Source: Lichenibacterium minor
GTDB lineage: Bacteria > Pseudomonadota > Alphaproteobacteria > Rhizobiales > Beijerinckiaceae
Assembly (NCBI RefSeq): GCF_004137685.1
Contig: NZ_QYBB01000003.1
Coordinates: forward strand, 1-64,000
Length of the DNA stretch: 64,000 nucleotides
Direction of reading: 5' to 3'
Of the stretch, positions 46,741 through 55,111 are shown in pieces. Below the pieces are notes generated by a model. The model did no database searches. It was not told where the DNA came from and worked only from the letters and a program-made list of their open reading frames with translations. Numbering within the stretch: position 1 is the stretch's first letter; each line of letters opens with the position of its first letter. The position numbers and the translations under genes were made by a program.

Positions 46741-47223
46741 ATGCTGAGGGAACTGCCCGCCATGGCCCACATCACCACCCCCCGCGGCCTGGCATCGGCC
46801 GGCCGCGCGGGCCTGCCCGCCGGGGCGCTCGACGGCGTCAGGCGCCGGCGCATCGCCGCGGTGGCGCTCGACATCGTGGTGGTGTCGATCCTGGCCTTCG
46901 CGCTGTGGCTCGCGCTGCTGGTGCTGACCTTCGGCCTGTCGCTGGCCATCCTGCCGCCGCTGTTCCCCTTCGTGGCCTTCTTCTACAACGGGCTCACGGT
47001 GTCGGGGCCGTCCCTGGCGACGCCGGGCATGCGGCTCTGCGGGCTGGAGCTGCGCACCGACGGCGCGGGCGCGCGGGTGCCCTTCATCGTCGCGGCGCTC
47101 CATGCCGTGCTGTTCTATTTTTCCTGGACGGTGCCGCCGATCCTGCTCGTGTCGCTGATCGCGCGGGACAAGCGCTGCCTCCATGATATGCTGTCCGGCG
47201 TCATCGTGGTGCGGCGCCTGTGA
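46741..47223 (+). CDS. RDD family membrane protein
   Basis: A 160-residue inner-membrane protein with three hydrophobic helices. The RDD-type residues appear as the Arg before helix 1 (GVRRRRIAAVALDIVVVSIL) and Asp in RDKRCLHDMLSGVIVV at the end. The function of these proteins is not settled; some act as ion exchangers. It starts 70 bases after hemB on the same strand. Confidence 0.85.
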   Translation: MLRELPAMAHITTPRGLASAGRAGLPAGALDGVRRRRIAAVALDIVVVSILAFALWLALLVLTFGLSLAILPPLFPFVAFFYNGLTVSGPSLATPGMRLCGLELRTDGAGARVPFIVAALHAVLFYFSWTVPPILLVSLIARDKRCLHDMLSGVIVVRRL

Positions 47224-47306
47224 CGGTGCGATGTCGGACGGAGGGGAGAGCCCCGGGCCATGAACCTTCGCTGTGACGTTTCGCTTCCCGCGCGGGAGCG
47301 GTCGGC

Positions 47307-48056
47307 TTGACGCGGGAGCCGCGCGACGCGCCGCAGTTCTACCTCACGGCGCCCTCGCCCTGCCCTTACCTGCCGAACCGGTCCGAGCGGAAGGTGTTCA
47401 CCCACCTCATCGGTCGCCGCGCGGGGTCTATCAACGACGCCCTGACGCAATCCGGCTTCCGCCGTTCGCAGACCATCGCGTACCGTCCGGCCTGCGAAAC
47501 GTGCCGCGCCTGCGTGTCGGTGCGGGTGCTGGTCGACGAGTTCGAACCGTCCAAGAGCTTCCGCCGCGTGTCGGCCCGCAACGACGATCTCGTGTCCTTC
47601 GCCGTCGAGCCGAAGCCCACCACCGAGCAATATTCGCTGTTCCGCTCCTACCTCGGCGCCCGCCACGGCGAGGGCGGCATGGCCGACATGAGCATCCTCG
47701 ACTTCGCCATGATGGTCGAGGACAGCCACGTGCAGACCAAGCTCGTCGAATACCGCCGCCATGGGCCCGACACCGCCATCACCAAGCGCGGACAGGGCCC
47801 GTTGGTCGCCATGTGCCTGACCGACGTGCTCGCCGACGGCCTGTCGATGGTCTATTCCTTCTATGATTCCGAGCAGGCCGACCGGTCGCTCGGCACCTAC
47901 ATGATCCTCGACCACATCGCCCGGGCCAGGGCCATAGGGCTGCCGCACGTCTACCTCGGCTATTGGGTCGAGGGCTCGCGCAAGATGGCCTACAAGGCCC
48001 GCTTCACCCCGCAGCAGCGCTTGGGCATGAACGGCTGGGAGCGGATCGAGTCCTGA
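47307..48056 (+). CDS. bpt: aspartate/glutamate leucyltransferase (Bpt/Ate family)
   Basis: A 249-residue aminoacyl-tRNA-protein transferase of the N-degron pathway; bacterial Bpt adds Leu to proteins with N-terminal Asp or Glu, marking them for ClpAP. Family marks: the Cys motif [13 protein letters not shown] near residue 65, [19 protein letters not shown], and [18 protein letters not shown]. The start is TTG 47307. It follows the RDD gene. Confidence 0.93.
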   Translation: MTREPRDAPQFYLTAPSPCPYLPNRSERKVFTHLIGRRAGSINDALTQSGFRRSQTIAYRPACETCRACVSVRVLVDEFEPSKSFRRVSARNDDLVSFAVEPKPTTEQYSLFRSYLGARHGEGGMADMSILDFAMMVEDSHVQTKLVEYRRHGPDTAITKRGQGPLVAMCLTDVLADGLSMVYSFYDSEQADRSLGTYMILDHIARARAIGLPHVYLGYWVEGSRKMAYKARFTPQQRLGMNGWERIES

Positions 48057-48148
48057 CGGGGCGCGGGCTCGGCGCGTACAGGGTCCGCCTGCCCGCCGCG
48101 ACGGAGATCTTCACGCGACCGGCGAAGCCTTGCCGATCGAGGTCGGCT

Positions 48149-48517
48149 TCAGCCGCCGGTCCAGCGCTGGCAGATCTTCTGCACCATCACGGTCGAGGAG
48201 CCGGGCGCGAGTTCGAGGATGCATTCGAACTCCTGCGTGGCGTCGCGGAACACCAGCGTGCCGGCTGCTTCGCCGAACAGCACCTCGTAGGCGTCCCGAT
48301 TGTGCGTGCCCTCGCCGCAGGGCGCCTTGCGGGCGATCTCGCGGCCCTGCCGGTTGCGCAGCGGTTCGCCGGCGTCGTTGGTCCACACGGCGCAGCCCTT
48401 GAAATCCGTCGACTCCGCGACCTTGAAGGCCGCGGCGGGCGTGGCGGCGAGGCAGGACCCGGCCAGGAGGGCCGTGGTGAGGGCCGCCGGGGCGAACCTG
48501 CGGGACGCGAACGACAT
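48149..48517 (-). CDS. small secreted cysteine-containing protein, unknown function
   Basis: A 122-residue protein with a signal peptide (PAALTTALLAGSCLAATPAAA). The mature part has four cysteines (FKGCAVW, KAPCGEG, FECILE, KICQRW) that could form two disulfides. I do not recognise it. ATG 48515-48517 is chosen because the signal peptide follows at once. It is on the same strand as the Nramp-like gene, 115 bases downstream of it. Confidence 0.65.
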   Translation of the reverse strand: MSFASRRFAPAALTTALLAGSCLAATPAAAFKVAESTDFKGCAVWTNDAGEPLRNRQGREIARKAPCGEGTHNRDAYEVLFGEAAGTLVFRDATQEFECILELAPGSSTVMVQKICQRWTGG

Positions 48518-48632
48518 GGTAGGCTCCGGGGCGGCGGGACTGCGCCCGGCGCGGGATGGACTTTGGCCCCGTCCCCCTACCATCGGAAGGCCGGCCCGCA
48601 CCATGCCCCGGCGGCCACACCCTGGGCCTGTT

Positions 48633-49889
48633 TCAGCTCCAAAGGCCGGCGATGCCCGAGTACAGGCCCAGCGCCACCGTGACGGCCAGGACCACCGCCA
48701 CGACGGCGTGGTAGGCGCCGGTGATCCTGAACGGCTCGGGCAGCCGGCGGGCCAGCAGGTACAGGAAGCCCAGCACGATGGGCAGCAGCAGGGCGTTCAA
48801 CACCTGCACGCCGACGGCCAGCGACACGATGTCGACGCCCGCCACGATGAAGGCGGCGCCCGCCACCAGCACGGCGGCGTAGATGACGTAGAACCAGGGT
48901 GCCTCGCCCATGGGCTTGTCGAGCGTGTGGCCGAAGCCGAGCAGTTCGCCGAGTTCCCGGGCCGCCGTCAGCGTCACCACGATGGCGGCCACGATGGCGG
49001 CGCCCGCGAAGCCGACCCCGAAGACGATGCGGCCGAAGGCCTCGCCCAGCACAGGAGTCAGCGCGTCGGAGATCTGCTGCACGGTGTCAAGGTGTCCGGC
49101 CTTGCCGCTCCCCTGCAGCGCCGCCGCGCAGGCGACCACCACGGCGGCCATGACGCCCTGCGTCACCACGGCGCCGATCGCGGTGTCGACCCGCTCGGTC
49201 TTGATGTCGGTGGTCTTCATGCCCTTCTCGACCACGGAGGACTGCTGGAAGAAGACCATCCACGGCATGATCACGGCGCCGATGTTGGCCGACACCAGGA
49301 ACATGTACTTGCCGTCCGTGACCGGGATGGAGACGATCTGCCGCGCGACGTCGCCGGCCTTGGGGTGGGCCCAGATCGCCACGGCGACGAACACCACCTC
49401 GAAGGCGCCGGCGCCGAGGGCGATGCGCTCGACCGACTTGAACGAGCCCGTCACCGCCATGAGGGTGAGCGCCACCACGACGATCGCCATGGTGATCCAG
49501 GGCGGGATGTTCAGCATGGCGCCGATCCCGGCGAGCCCGCCCATCTCGGTCAACAGCGCGCCCACGCAGGCCACCACGAGGGTGAGCACCGCCACATAGG
49601 CCCAGAACCGGCCGTAGGTGTCGCGGATCAGCGTCCCGTGGCTCTTGCCCGTCACGGCGCCGAGCCGGACGGTCAGTTCCTGCGTCATGAACAGCACGGG
49701 CACGAGGACCACCTGGAGCCACAGCAGGCGATAGCCCCATTGGGCGCCGCTCTGCGATGCCGTGATGAGGCTGCCCGCGTCCGTGTCGGCCAGCATCGCC
49801 ACGATGCCGGGGCCGAGCACCGCCGCGAGGTGCTTCCAGGAGAAAGTGCCGATGCCCTGGCCGGGCTCCGCGCGCCGCATGTCGTCCAT
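48633..49889 (-). CDS. Nramp-family-like metal transporter with divergent metal site
   Basis: A 418-residue inner-membrane carrier with about eleven helices and overall Nramp architecture (KHLAAVLGPGIVAMLADTDA, later ANIGAVIMPWMVFFQQSS). The helix-1 metal motif, normally D-P-G-N, reads D-A-G-S here, and the helix-6 motif, normally M-P-H-N, reads M-P-W-M. The helix-1 Asp and helix-6 Met are kept, the Asn is not. It may therefore carry Mn, Fe or another divalent ion with altered selectivity, or belong to a separate clade such as Mg-transporting relatives. Substrate cannot be stated. Confidence 0.82.
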   Translation of the reverse strand: MDDMRRAEPGQGIGTFSWKHLAAVLGPGIVAMLADTDAGSLITASQSGAQWGYRLLWLQVVLVPVLFMTQELTVRLGAVTGKSHGTLIRDTYGRFWAYVAVLTLVVACVGALLTEMGGLAGIGAMLNIPPWITMAIVVVALTLMAVTGSFKSVERIALGAGAFEVVFVAVAIWAHPKAGDVARQIVSIPVTDGKYMFLVSANIGAVIMPWMVFFQQSSVVEKGMKTTDIKTERVDTAIGAVVTQGVMAAVVVACAAALQGSGKAGHLDTVQQISDALTPVLGEAFGRIVFGVGFAGAAIVAAIVVTLTAARELGELLGFGHTLDKPMGEAPWFYVIYAAVLVAGAAFIVAGVDIVSLAVGVQVLNALLLPIVLGFLYLLARRLPEPFRITGAYHAVVAVVLAVTVALGLYSGIAGLWS

Positions 49890-50058
49890 CGGGGGTCCGC
49901 CGGAGCTCGATCGAGGGGGGGCGGCTCGGCCGCCCGGGATGACGGGCCCGTCGCGCGCCCGGCCCGACCCTACGCGCCCCCGCCCGGGCTGGTTTCACGC
50001 CGCGACGCCATGGCGGCCCGGGGTCCCCGCTCGCTCTGCCGGCCGGCCCGCCGCCGCG

Positions 50059-51510
50059 TCACTGCAGCGGCGCGCCGTTCACCGTCACGGGGCCGTGGCC
50101 GAAGGCGATGACCCAGGCGAGGCTGCCGTCCGGGTTGGGCTTGGCGAGGTTCTTCGCCAAAACCAGCGGGCTCAGCACCTGGCCGGCGCCGGGATCCGTC
50201 GCCGCCTGGGCCTGGAGCGCGGCGATCTCGCGGTCGAGCCCCTTCGCCGTGACGGTGACCTCCCCGCCGGGCTGCGCGCCGAGAGCGGCGTGACCGTTCA
50301 TCGTGATGTCGAGCATCTTGGTGGCGATGTGGCTCGGCTGCATCGTGAGCGTCCCGCCGTCGGGCAGGAACACGTGGCCGACCTGCTCCTTCTGTTCCGG
50401 CGTGATGATCACCCCCTTGCGCAGGTCGACGGCGTCGACGGCGGCCTTGGCGGCCTCCTCGGCGTGGAAGCCGTCGAGGCCGAAGCGCAGGTCGACGGCG
50501 GTGGGCACGAGGCCGGCGGACCAGGACGGCAGCTGGCCCTGCGGCACGACGAGGTCGGCCGCCGTGAGGCCGAGGCCGGCCTTGCCGGTGCCGCCGAAGC
50601 CGGACGCGTCGAGGGCGAAGCCGACCGACCGTGCCGTGACGACGCCCATGGGGGTCGTCAACGAGACGGCGTCGAGCGCCCCGCCCTGCCGGAACGCGGC
50701 CAGGTAGGGGAGCCCGGCGCGCAGCAGCGCCTTCAGCTCGTCCTGCGACGCCGCCACGCTGTCGCGGCTCGGGTGGGCGGCGAAGAAGGCCCACAGGTCG
50801 AGGACCTTCGCGGCGTCGAGCCGGTCGACGCCGAGGTCGCCGTGCGTGGACGTCGCCCGGTAGTCCAGCGTCGTGCCGCCGGGCGGCGGAGCCGCCGCCG
50901 CCGCGGGCGGGGGCGCCGCCGGCCTGAAGACGAACTGGCCGGCGACGCCGGTGCTGGCGACGGTGGCCGCCGTGGTCACGGTGCCCCCGTCCGCCGCGGC
51001 GCCGGTGCCGGACAGCGTCACGGCGGGGTAGGTCGAGGTCTGCGCGACGGTGGGCGAGGAGCGCGAGCTGATCGCATCGGTCTGCTGCTGCTTGAAGGTC
51101 GAGAAGCTCCGCAGCTTGGGATCGAAGGTGCCGTCGAAGCTGCTCGCCTTGGCGGACAGGCTGAACGATTGGTCGGCGACGTGGAAGGCGAGCGGCGCCG
51201 TGTCGTCGCTCTGCACCCGCCAGGTGCCGTCGGGCTGCGGCGTCAGGGTCATCGCCACCGTGTAGGGGTCGAGGCCCACGCCGAGCGCGTCGAGGCCCGC
51301 GAGGCTGCGCTTCAGGTCCACCGTCACGGCATAGCCGTCGCCCTTCGGCGTCACGGTTTCGCGCGGCGCTTCGCCCGGCGCCGGAGCGCCGACGTAGCGG
51401 TCGAGGAGGGCCGACAGCCGGGCCGCTTCCTCGGGCGTCGCCGGAGCGGCCGCGGCCGACAGGATCGGGAGCGCGGCGGCGGCGAACCCCAGCAGGAGCG
51501 GTCTCAACAT
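50059..51510 (-). CDS. secreted protein of unknown function, possibly DUF2125
   Basis: A 483-residue protein with a signal peptide (LLLGFAAAALPILSAAAA), expected in the periplasm or anchored to the membrane. A Pro/Ala-rich low-complexity stretch lies near residues 200-215. The body has many amphipathic strands with repeated G-x-x-x-D patterns. The general pattern brings DUF2125 proteins to mind, but I am not sure. ATG 51508-51510 is chosen because the signal peptide follows. Confidence 0.6.
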   Translation of the reverse strand: MLRPLLLGFAAAALPILSAAAAPATPEEAARLSALLDRYVGAPAPGEAPRETVTPKGDGYAVTVDLKRSLAGLDALGVGLDPYTVAMTLTPQPDGTWRVQSDDTAPLAFHVADQSFSLSAKASSFDGTFDPKLRSFSTFKQQQTDAISSRSSPTVAQTSTYPAVTLSGTGAAADGGTVTTAATVASTGVAGQFVFRPAAPPPAAAAAPPPGGTTLDYRATSTHGDLGVDRLDAAKVLDLWAFFAAHPSRDSVAASQDELKALLRAGLPYLAAFRQGGALDAVSLTTPMGVVTARSVGFALDASGFGGTGKAGLGLTAADLVVPQGQLPSWSAGLVPTAVDLRFGLDGFHAEEAAKAAVDAVDLRKGVIITPEQKEQVGHVFLPDGGTLTMQPSHIATKMLDITMNGHAALGAQPGGEVTVTAKGLDREIAALQAQAATDPGAGQVLSPLVLAKNLAKPNPDGSLAWVIAFGHGPVTVNGAPLQ

Positions 51511-51689
51511 CGGAACCTCGTGGGCGGGCGCCCCGGCGCCGAAGCGGCCCGGGTGTCGCGCCGCACCATAGTGCAGCGGCTTCGGGGCCGGAAGGCGGCG
51601 GGCCGGCAACCGATCCGGCCGCACCGGCGTTGAAGGCGCGACGATCCGCCGGGGTTGCCGTCCGGCCCCCGCCCATCCGAGGCTCATCC

Positions 51690-52193
51690 ATGACCACCGC
51701 ATCCACCACCCGCGCCACGCTGCGCCGCTCGGCGTGCCTGGGCCTCGCCGGTGCGGCGCTCCTGGGGGCGGCGACGGGCGCGTCCGCCGACGAAGGCGGG
51801 CTCGGCGGCTTCCTGGCGTCCATCTTCGGTGGGCATCCCCAGCAGGCCGCGCCGGCACCGCAGCCGATGCCGAGCTACGTGCCCCGCGCCGTCCCGACCT
51901 ATGGCCAGGAGCGCCGGCCCCGCGCCCGCGCGCTCACGGTGCGGCTGCACCCCGCCAAGCCGAGGCTGGTGTTCGTGCAGGCGCCGTCCAAGCCCGCCAA
52001 GGTTTCCATCTACGAGGACCGGACGCTCCGGCGCGGCGACGCCGTGATGACGGCGGACGGCGTGCGCGTCTTCGCGGGATCGAGTTCGTGGCCCTTCACG
52101 GCCGGGGACTTCGTCGGCTTGAAGGACGCGAAGTCGTTCGACCGCGACACGTCCAAGGTGCTGGCGCAGCTCGACAAGCTTCCGCGCGGCTGA
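51690..52193 (+). CDS. secreted protein of unknown function
   Basis: A 167-residue protein with a basic N-terminus and signal peptide (LRRSACLGLAGAALLGAATGASA). A Pro/Gln-rich segment follows, then a compact domain (KVSIYEDRTLRRGDAVMTAD, then FAGSSSWPFTAGDFVGL). The family is not recognised. Its start lies 179 bases from the divergent 50059-51510 gene, so the two could share a control region. Confidence 0.65.
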   Translation: MTTASTTRATLRRSACLGLAGAALLGAATGASADEGGLGGFLASIFGGHPQQAAPAPQPMPSYVPRAVPTYGQERRPRARALTVRLHPAKPRLVFVQAPSKPAKVSIYEDRTLRRGDAVMTADGVRVFAGSSSWPFTAGDFVGLKDAKSFDRDTSKVLAQLDKLPRG

Positions 52194-52296
52194 ACGCCCC
52201 AGGGCCGGCTTCGGCGCCGGGTCGGCCGGGATGGAACCCGCCCGCCCCTTCGGCGTTGGCTGGAGCGAACATTACGTGAACATGCAGGAGCGTTCC

Positions 52297-52527
52297 ATGG
52301 CCGACGACACCGAGCACAACCCCAAGCTCGACGAGAACCCCGGCTCCAACACCGTCAAGGACCCGAACGACTGGACCACCGGCGGAGAGCCCATGACGGG
52401 CGCGCAGGCGTCCTACCTGAAGACGCTGTCCGAAGAGGTGAAGGACGGAGAGGGCTACGAGGACGGCCTGACCAAGGCCGAGGCTTCGAAGCGCATCGAC
52501 GCCCTGAAGAAGCAGGCCGGCCACTGA
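52297..52527 (+). CDS. DUF3072 family protein
   Basis: A 76-residue acidic cytoplasmic protein. The DUF3072 pattern is clear: DPNDWTTGGEPMTGAQASYL, LKTLSEEV, and LTKAEASKRIDALKKQAGH. Function unknown. The start ATG 52297 follows CAGGAG at a good distance. Confidence 0.85.
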   Translation: MADDTEHNPKLDENPGSNTVKDPNDWTTGGEPMTGAQASYLKTLSEEVKDGEGYEDGLTKAEASKRIDALKKQAGH

Positions 52528-52604
52528 GCCCCAGCGGCGTCCGGAGCGGCCACCGGCCATCGCGCCCGGGCCTGGTCCGCGACGCTGCCCTCGCCGTCGC
52601 CCCC

Positions 52605-53036
52605 GTGGCGGCGGCGACGATCCTCCAGTTCGGCATCGCCGCGGCCAACCTGCGCTGGTACGCGGGCCTGCTCAAGCCGACCTTCTCCCCTGCCCCCTGG
52701 CTCGCCGCGACCGCGTCCCTCGCCCTGGCGGCCCTGCTCGCCGCGGGGTTCCTGCGCGTGCTGCGCAGCCCCGACTACCTGCCCGACCGACCGGGCGCGA
52801 TCCGCGTCTTCCTGGTCGGACTCGCCCTCGACGTCGCCTGGTCCTGGCTGTTCTTCGCCGGCCGGCACCCCACCGCGGCGCTCGCCGCCGCCGCGGCCCT
52901 GGCCGTGGTGGCCGCCTATGCGGCGTGGCGTTTCGCCGTCGTCGATCGCCGCGCCGGCCTCCTCCTCACGCCCTGGGTGGCGGCGACGGGCTTCGCTTTC
53001 CTGCTGGATTTGTCGATCGCGCTCCGCAACGGGTGA
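52605..53036 (+). CDS. TspO/MBR family membrane protein
   Basis: A TspO-family protein of about 143 residues with five membrane helices. The family element WYAGLLKPTFSPAPWLA is present, as is VAWSWLFFAGRHP in the middle. TspO proteins bind tetrapyrroles and influence pigment or stress regulation. GTG 52605 is a tentative start; the similarity may extend about ten codons upstream where no standard start codon is seen. Confidence 0.8.
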   Translation: MAAATILQFGIAAANLRWYAGLLKPTFSPAPWLAATASLALAALLAAGFLRVLRSPDYLPDRPGAIRVFLVGLALDVAWSWLFFAGRHPTAALAAAAALAVVAAYAAWRFAVVDRRAGLLLTPWVAATGFAFLLDLSIALRNG

Positions 53037-53057
53037 CCGGCGGCCCGCCCCGCCGCG

Positions 53058-53597
53058 TCAGCCTTCGACCACCCCGATGAAGGGCAGCTCGCGGTAACGG
53101 TGGGCGGCATCCATGCCGTAGCCCACGACGAACAGGTCCGGGCATGTGAAGCCGACGAAGTCGGCGTCCATGGGGACGGCGCGCTTGCCGGGCTTCTCCA
53201 GCATCACGGCCACGAGCACCCGGCGGGCGCCGCGGCCGAGCAGCAGGTCGCGGGCGAAGGCCAGGGTGCGGCCCGATTCGAGGATATCGTCGACGAGCAG
53301 CACGTCGCGGCCCGCGACGTCCGACTCGATGTCGCGCACCACCCGCACCGTGCCGGACGATTCGGTGCCGGCGCCGTAGCTCGACAGGTGCACGAACTCC
53401 ACCTGCGGCGACAGGCCCGCGCCGTGCAACGCGCGCAGCAGGTCGGCGGCGAACATGAAGGAGCCCTTCAACACCGCCACGGCGAGCAGGTCGCGCGTGT
53501 CCGCGGCGGCGATCTGCGCCGCCATGGCGCGGGTACGGGACGCGATGGCGGCTTCGTCGTAGAGGGTGCGGATGGCGGGCTCGGTCACGTTTCTCAC
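53058..53597 (-). CDS. hpt: hypoxanthine phosphoribosyltransferase
   Basis: A 179-residue purine salvage enzyme transferring phosphoribose from PRPP to hypoxanthine. The PRPP loop VLLVDDILESGRTLAFA, the N-terminal AVLKGSFMFAADLLRAL and the base-binding DFVGFTCPDLFVVGYGMD are typical. GTG 53595-53597 overlaps the stop of the preceding gene (GTGA); a second GTG four codons in is possible. Confidence 0.95.
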   Translation of the reverse strand: MRNVTEPAIRTLYDEAAIASRTRAMAAQIAAADTRDLLAVAVLKGSFMFAADLLRALHGAGLSPQVEFVHLSSYGAGTESSGTVRVVRDIESDVAGRDVLLVDDILESGRTLAFARDLLLGRGARRVLVAVMLEKPGKRAVPMDADFVGFTCPDLFVVGYGMDAAHRYRELPFIGVVEG

Positions 53598-54304
53598 CTG
53601 TCGCCCGGCATCATCTCGGCCATGCGGCGCCGGTCCGGGGCCGGTTCGGCGAAGCTGACCGCGAGGTCCTGCCCGTCGCGCGGCGGGGCGGTCAGCCGGC
53701 TGCGGAACAGCACCGTTTCGCCCGACGCGAGCTGGGCCTTCGGCGCCGGGGCGGTCCAGTAATAGAGCTCGCGGCGGCTCTTGTCCCGCACCGCGATGCG
53801 CAGGGGCGGCACCGTCGTCGGGTCGGAGCGCAGGTTGGTGATGTGGCCTTCGAGGGTCAGGGTCGGCGGCCCGTCGCCGCTTTCCACGGTCGAGCGGAGT
53901 TCGGCGAGGCTGAGCCCCGTCAGGTTCACCGGCACCCCCAGCGTGGCGAACACCGCCTCGCTCGGCGGGAAGGCCGCGACGACCCGCGCCTTGCCGGCGA
54001 CGGTCGCCATGCCGACGCCGAGCAGCGCCGCCAGCGCGGCGGCGGCGGCCGCACCCGCCGGCACCCGCACGGCCGGCAGCGCCGGGCGCGCGAAGCGGAA
54101 ACGCCGGGGCGGCGGCGCGGCGGGCTCTTCGGGCCAGCGCGACGAGCGGGCTTCGGCCACTATCTCCGGCCCGTCATGCGTCGCCGGTCCGGCCCGGTAC
54201 ACCCAAGCGTCGCGGCAGTTGGCGCACCGCAGGATGCGGCCGTCGCGCAGCACGTCCTCGGACAGGTCGTAGCCGCTGGCGCAGGTGGGGCACCGGATGA
54301 GCAT
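53594..54304 (-). CDS. zinc-ribbon (MJ0042-type) single-pass membrane protein
   Basis: A 236-residue protein. An N-terminal zinc ribbon with two CxxC pairs (IRCPTCASGYDL and LRCANCRDAW) is followed by a Pro/Arg-rich segment, one membrane helix (AGAAAAAALAALLGVGMA, about residues 83-100), and a C-terminal periplasmic domain of immunoglobulin-like type (LEGHITNLRSDPTTVPPL). Function unknown; it commonly lies next to ftsE in this order. Its start is 144 bases from the ftsE start, divergent. Confidence 0.82.
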   Translation of the reverse strand: MLIRCPTCASGYDLSEDVLRDGRILRCANCRDAWVYRAGPATHDGPEIVAEARSSRWPEEPAAPPPRRFRFARPALPAVRVPAGAAAAAALAALLGVGMATVAGKARVVAAFPPSEAVFATLGVPVNLTGLSLAELRSTVESGDGPPTLTLEGHITNLRSDPTTVPPLRIAVRDKSRRELYYWTAPAPKAQLASGETVLFRSRLTAPPRDGQDLAVSFAEPAPDRRRMAEMMPGDR

Positions 54305-54381
54305 GGGTCGCGCCGCGCCAGGGTTGGATCGTGATCGCGGGGCGACTCGGCGCCCGCAACCCGATGAGGCTCCCGACGTGG

Positions 54382-54396
54382 TTAAGGCGCGGTTAC
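54382..54396 (+). promoter_or_regulatory. CtrA-like site upstream of ftsE
   Basis: TTAA (54382-54385), seven bases, TTAC (54393-54396); on the other strand it reads GTAA-CCGCGCC-TTAACC, one mismatch from the consensus. It lies 52 bases ahead of the TTG start chosen for ftsE and 85 bases ahead of the zinc-ribbon gene start on the opposite strand. Confidence 0.4.
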
Positions 54397-54448
54397 GGCC
54401 GCCGTGCTAAGAGCGTTCTCCAGGGTCGGCACGGGTCCGGAGAAGGGT

Positions 54449-55111
54449 TTGGTCCGCTTCGAGAATGTCGGGTTGCGCTACGACACGGGGCCGGAGGTGC
54501 TGAAGGACCTTTGCTTCGACGTCGCGCCGCAGAGCTTCCAGTTCCTCACCGGACCGTCGGGCGCCGGCAAGACGACGCTGCTGCGGCTGATGCTGCTGTC
54601 GTTGAAGCCCACGCGCGGCCTCATCACCCTGTTCGACCGCGACGCCGCGACGCTCGACAAGGACGGCGTCACGGCGTTCCGCCGCCGCATCGGCGTCGTG
54701 TTCCAGGACTTCCGGCTGCTCGACCACCTGACCACCTACGAGAACGTGGCGCTGCCGCTGCGCGTTCAGGGCCGCGACGAGGCGACCTACCGCGCCGAGG
54801 TGACGGAACTGCTGCGCTGGGTGGGGCTCGGCCAGCGCCTGCACGCCCATCCGCAGGTGCTGTCCGGCGGCGAAAAGCAGCGCGCCGCCATCGCCCGCGC
54901 CCTGATTGTGCGGCCCGAACTGCTGCTCGCCGACGAGCCGACCGGCAACGTCGACCCGCCGCTGGCGCGCCGCCTGCTGCGCCTCTTCATGGAGCTGCAC
55001 CGCTCGGGCACGTCGGTGGTGATCGCCACGCACGACCTCGCCCTGATGGACCAGTTCGCGGACGTGCGGCGGCTCGTCATCGGCGAACGGCGGCTGACCG
55101 TCCATGGATGA
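54449..55111 (+). CDS. ftsE: cell division ATP-binding protein FtsE
   Basis: A 220-residue ABC ATPase that, with FtsX, activates septal peptidoglycan hydrolases and supports divisome assembly. Walker A GPSGAGKTTLL is near residue 35, the signature is LSGGEKQR, Walker B is LLLADEPTGNVD, and the switch is IATHDLAL. TTG 54449 is chosen: GGAGAAGG lies just upstream and the protein then begins VRFENVGLRY like other FtsE proteins. A GTG at 54404 would add 15 residues. It overlaps ftsX by eight bases. Confidence 0.93.
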   Translation: MVRFENVGLRYDTGPEVLKDLCFDVAPQSFQFLTGPSGAGKTTLLRLMLLSLKPTRGLITLFDRDAATLDKDGVTAFRRRIGVVFQDFRLLDHLTTYENVALPLRVQGRDEATYRAEVTELLRWVGLGQRLHAHPQVLSGGEKQRAAIARALIVRPELLLADEPTGNVDPPLARRLLRLFMELHRSGTSVVIATHDLALMDQFADVRRLVIGERRLTVHG

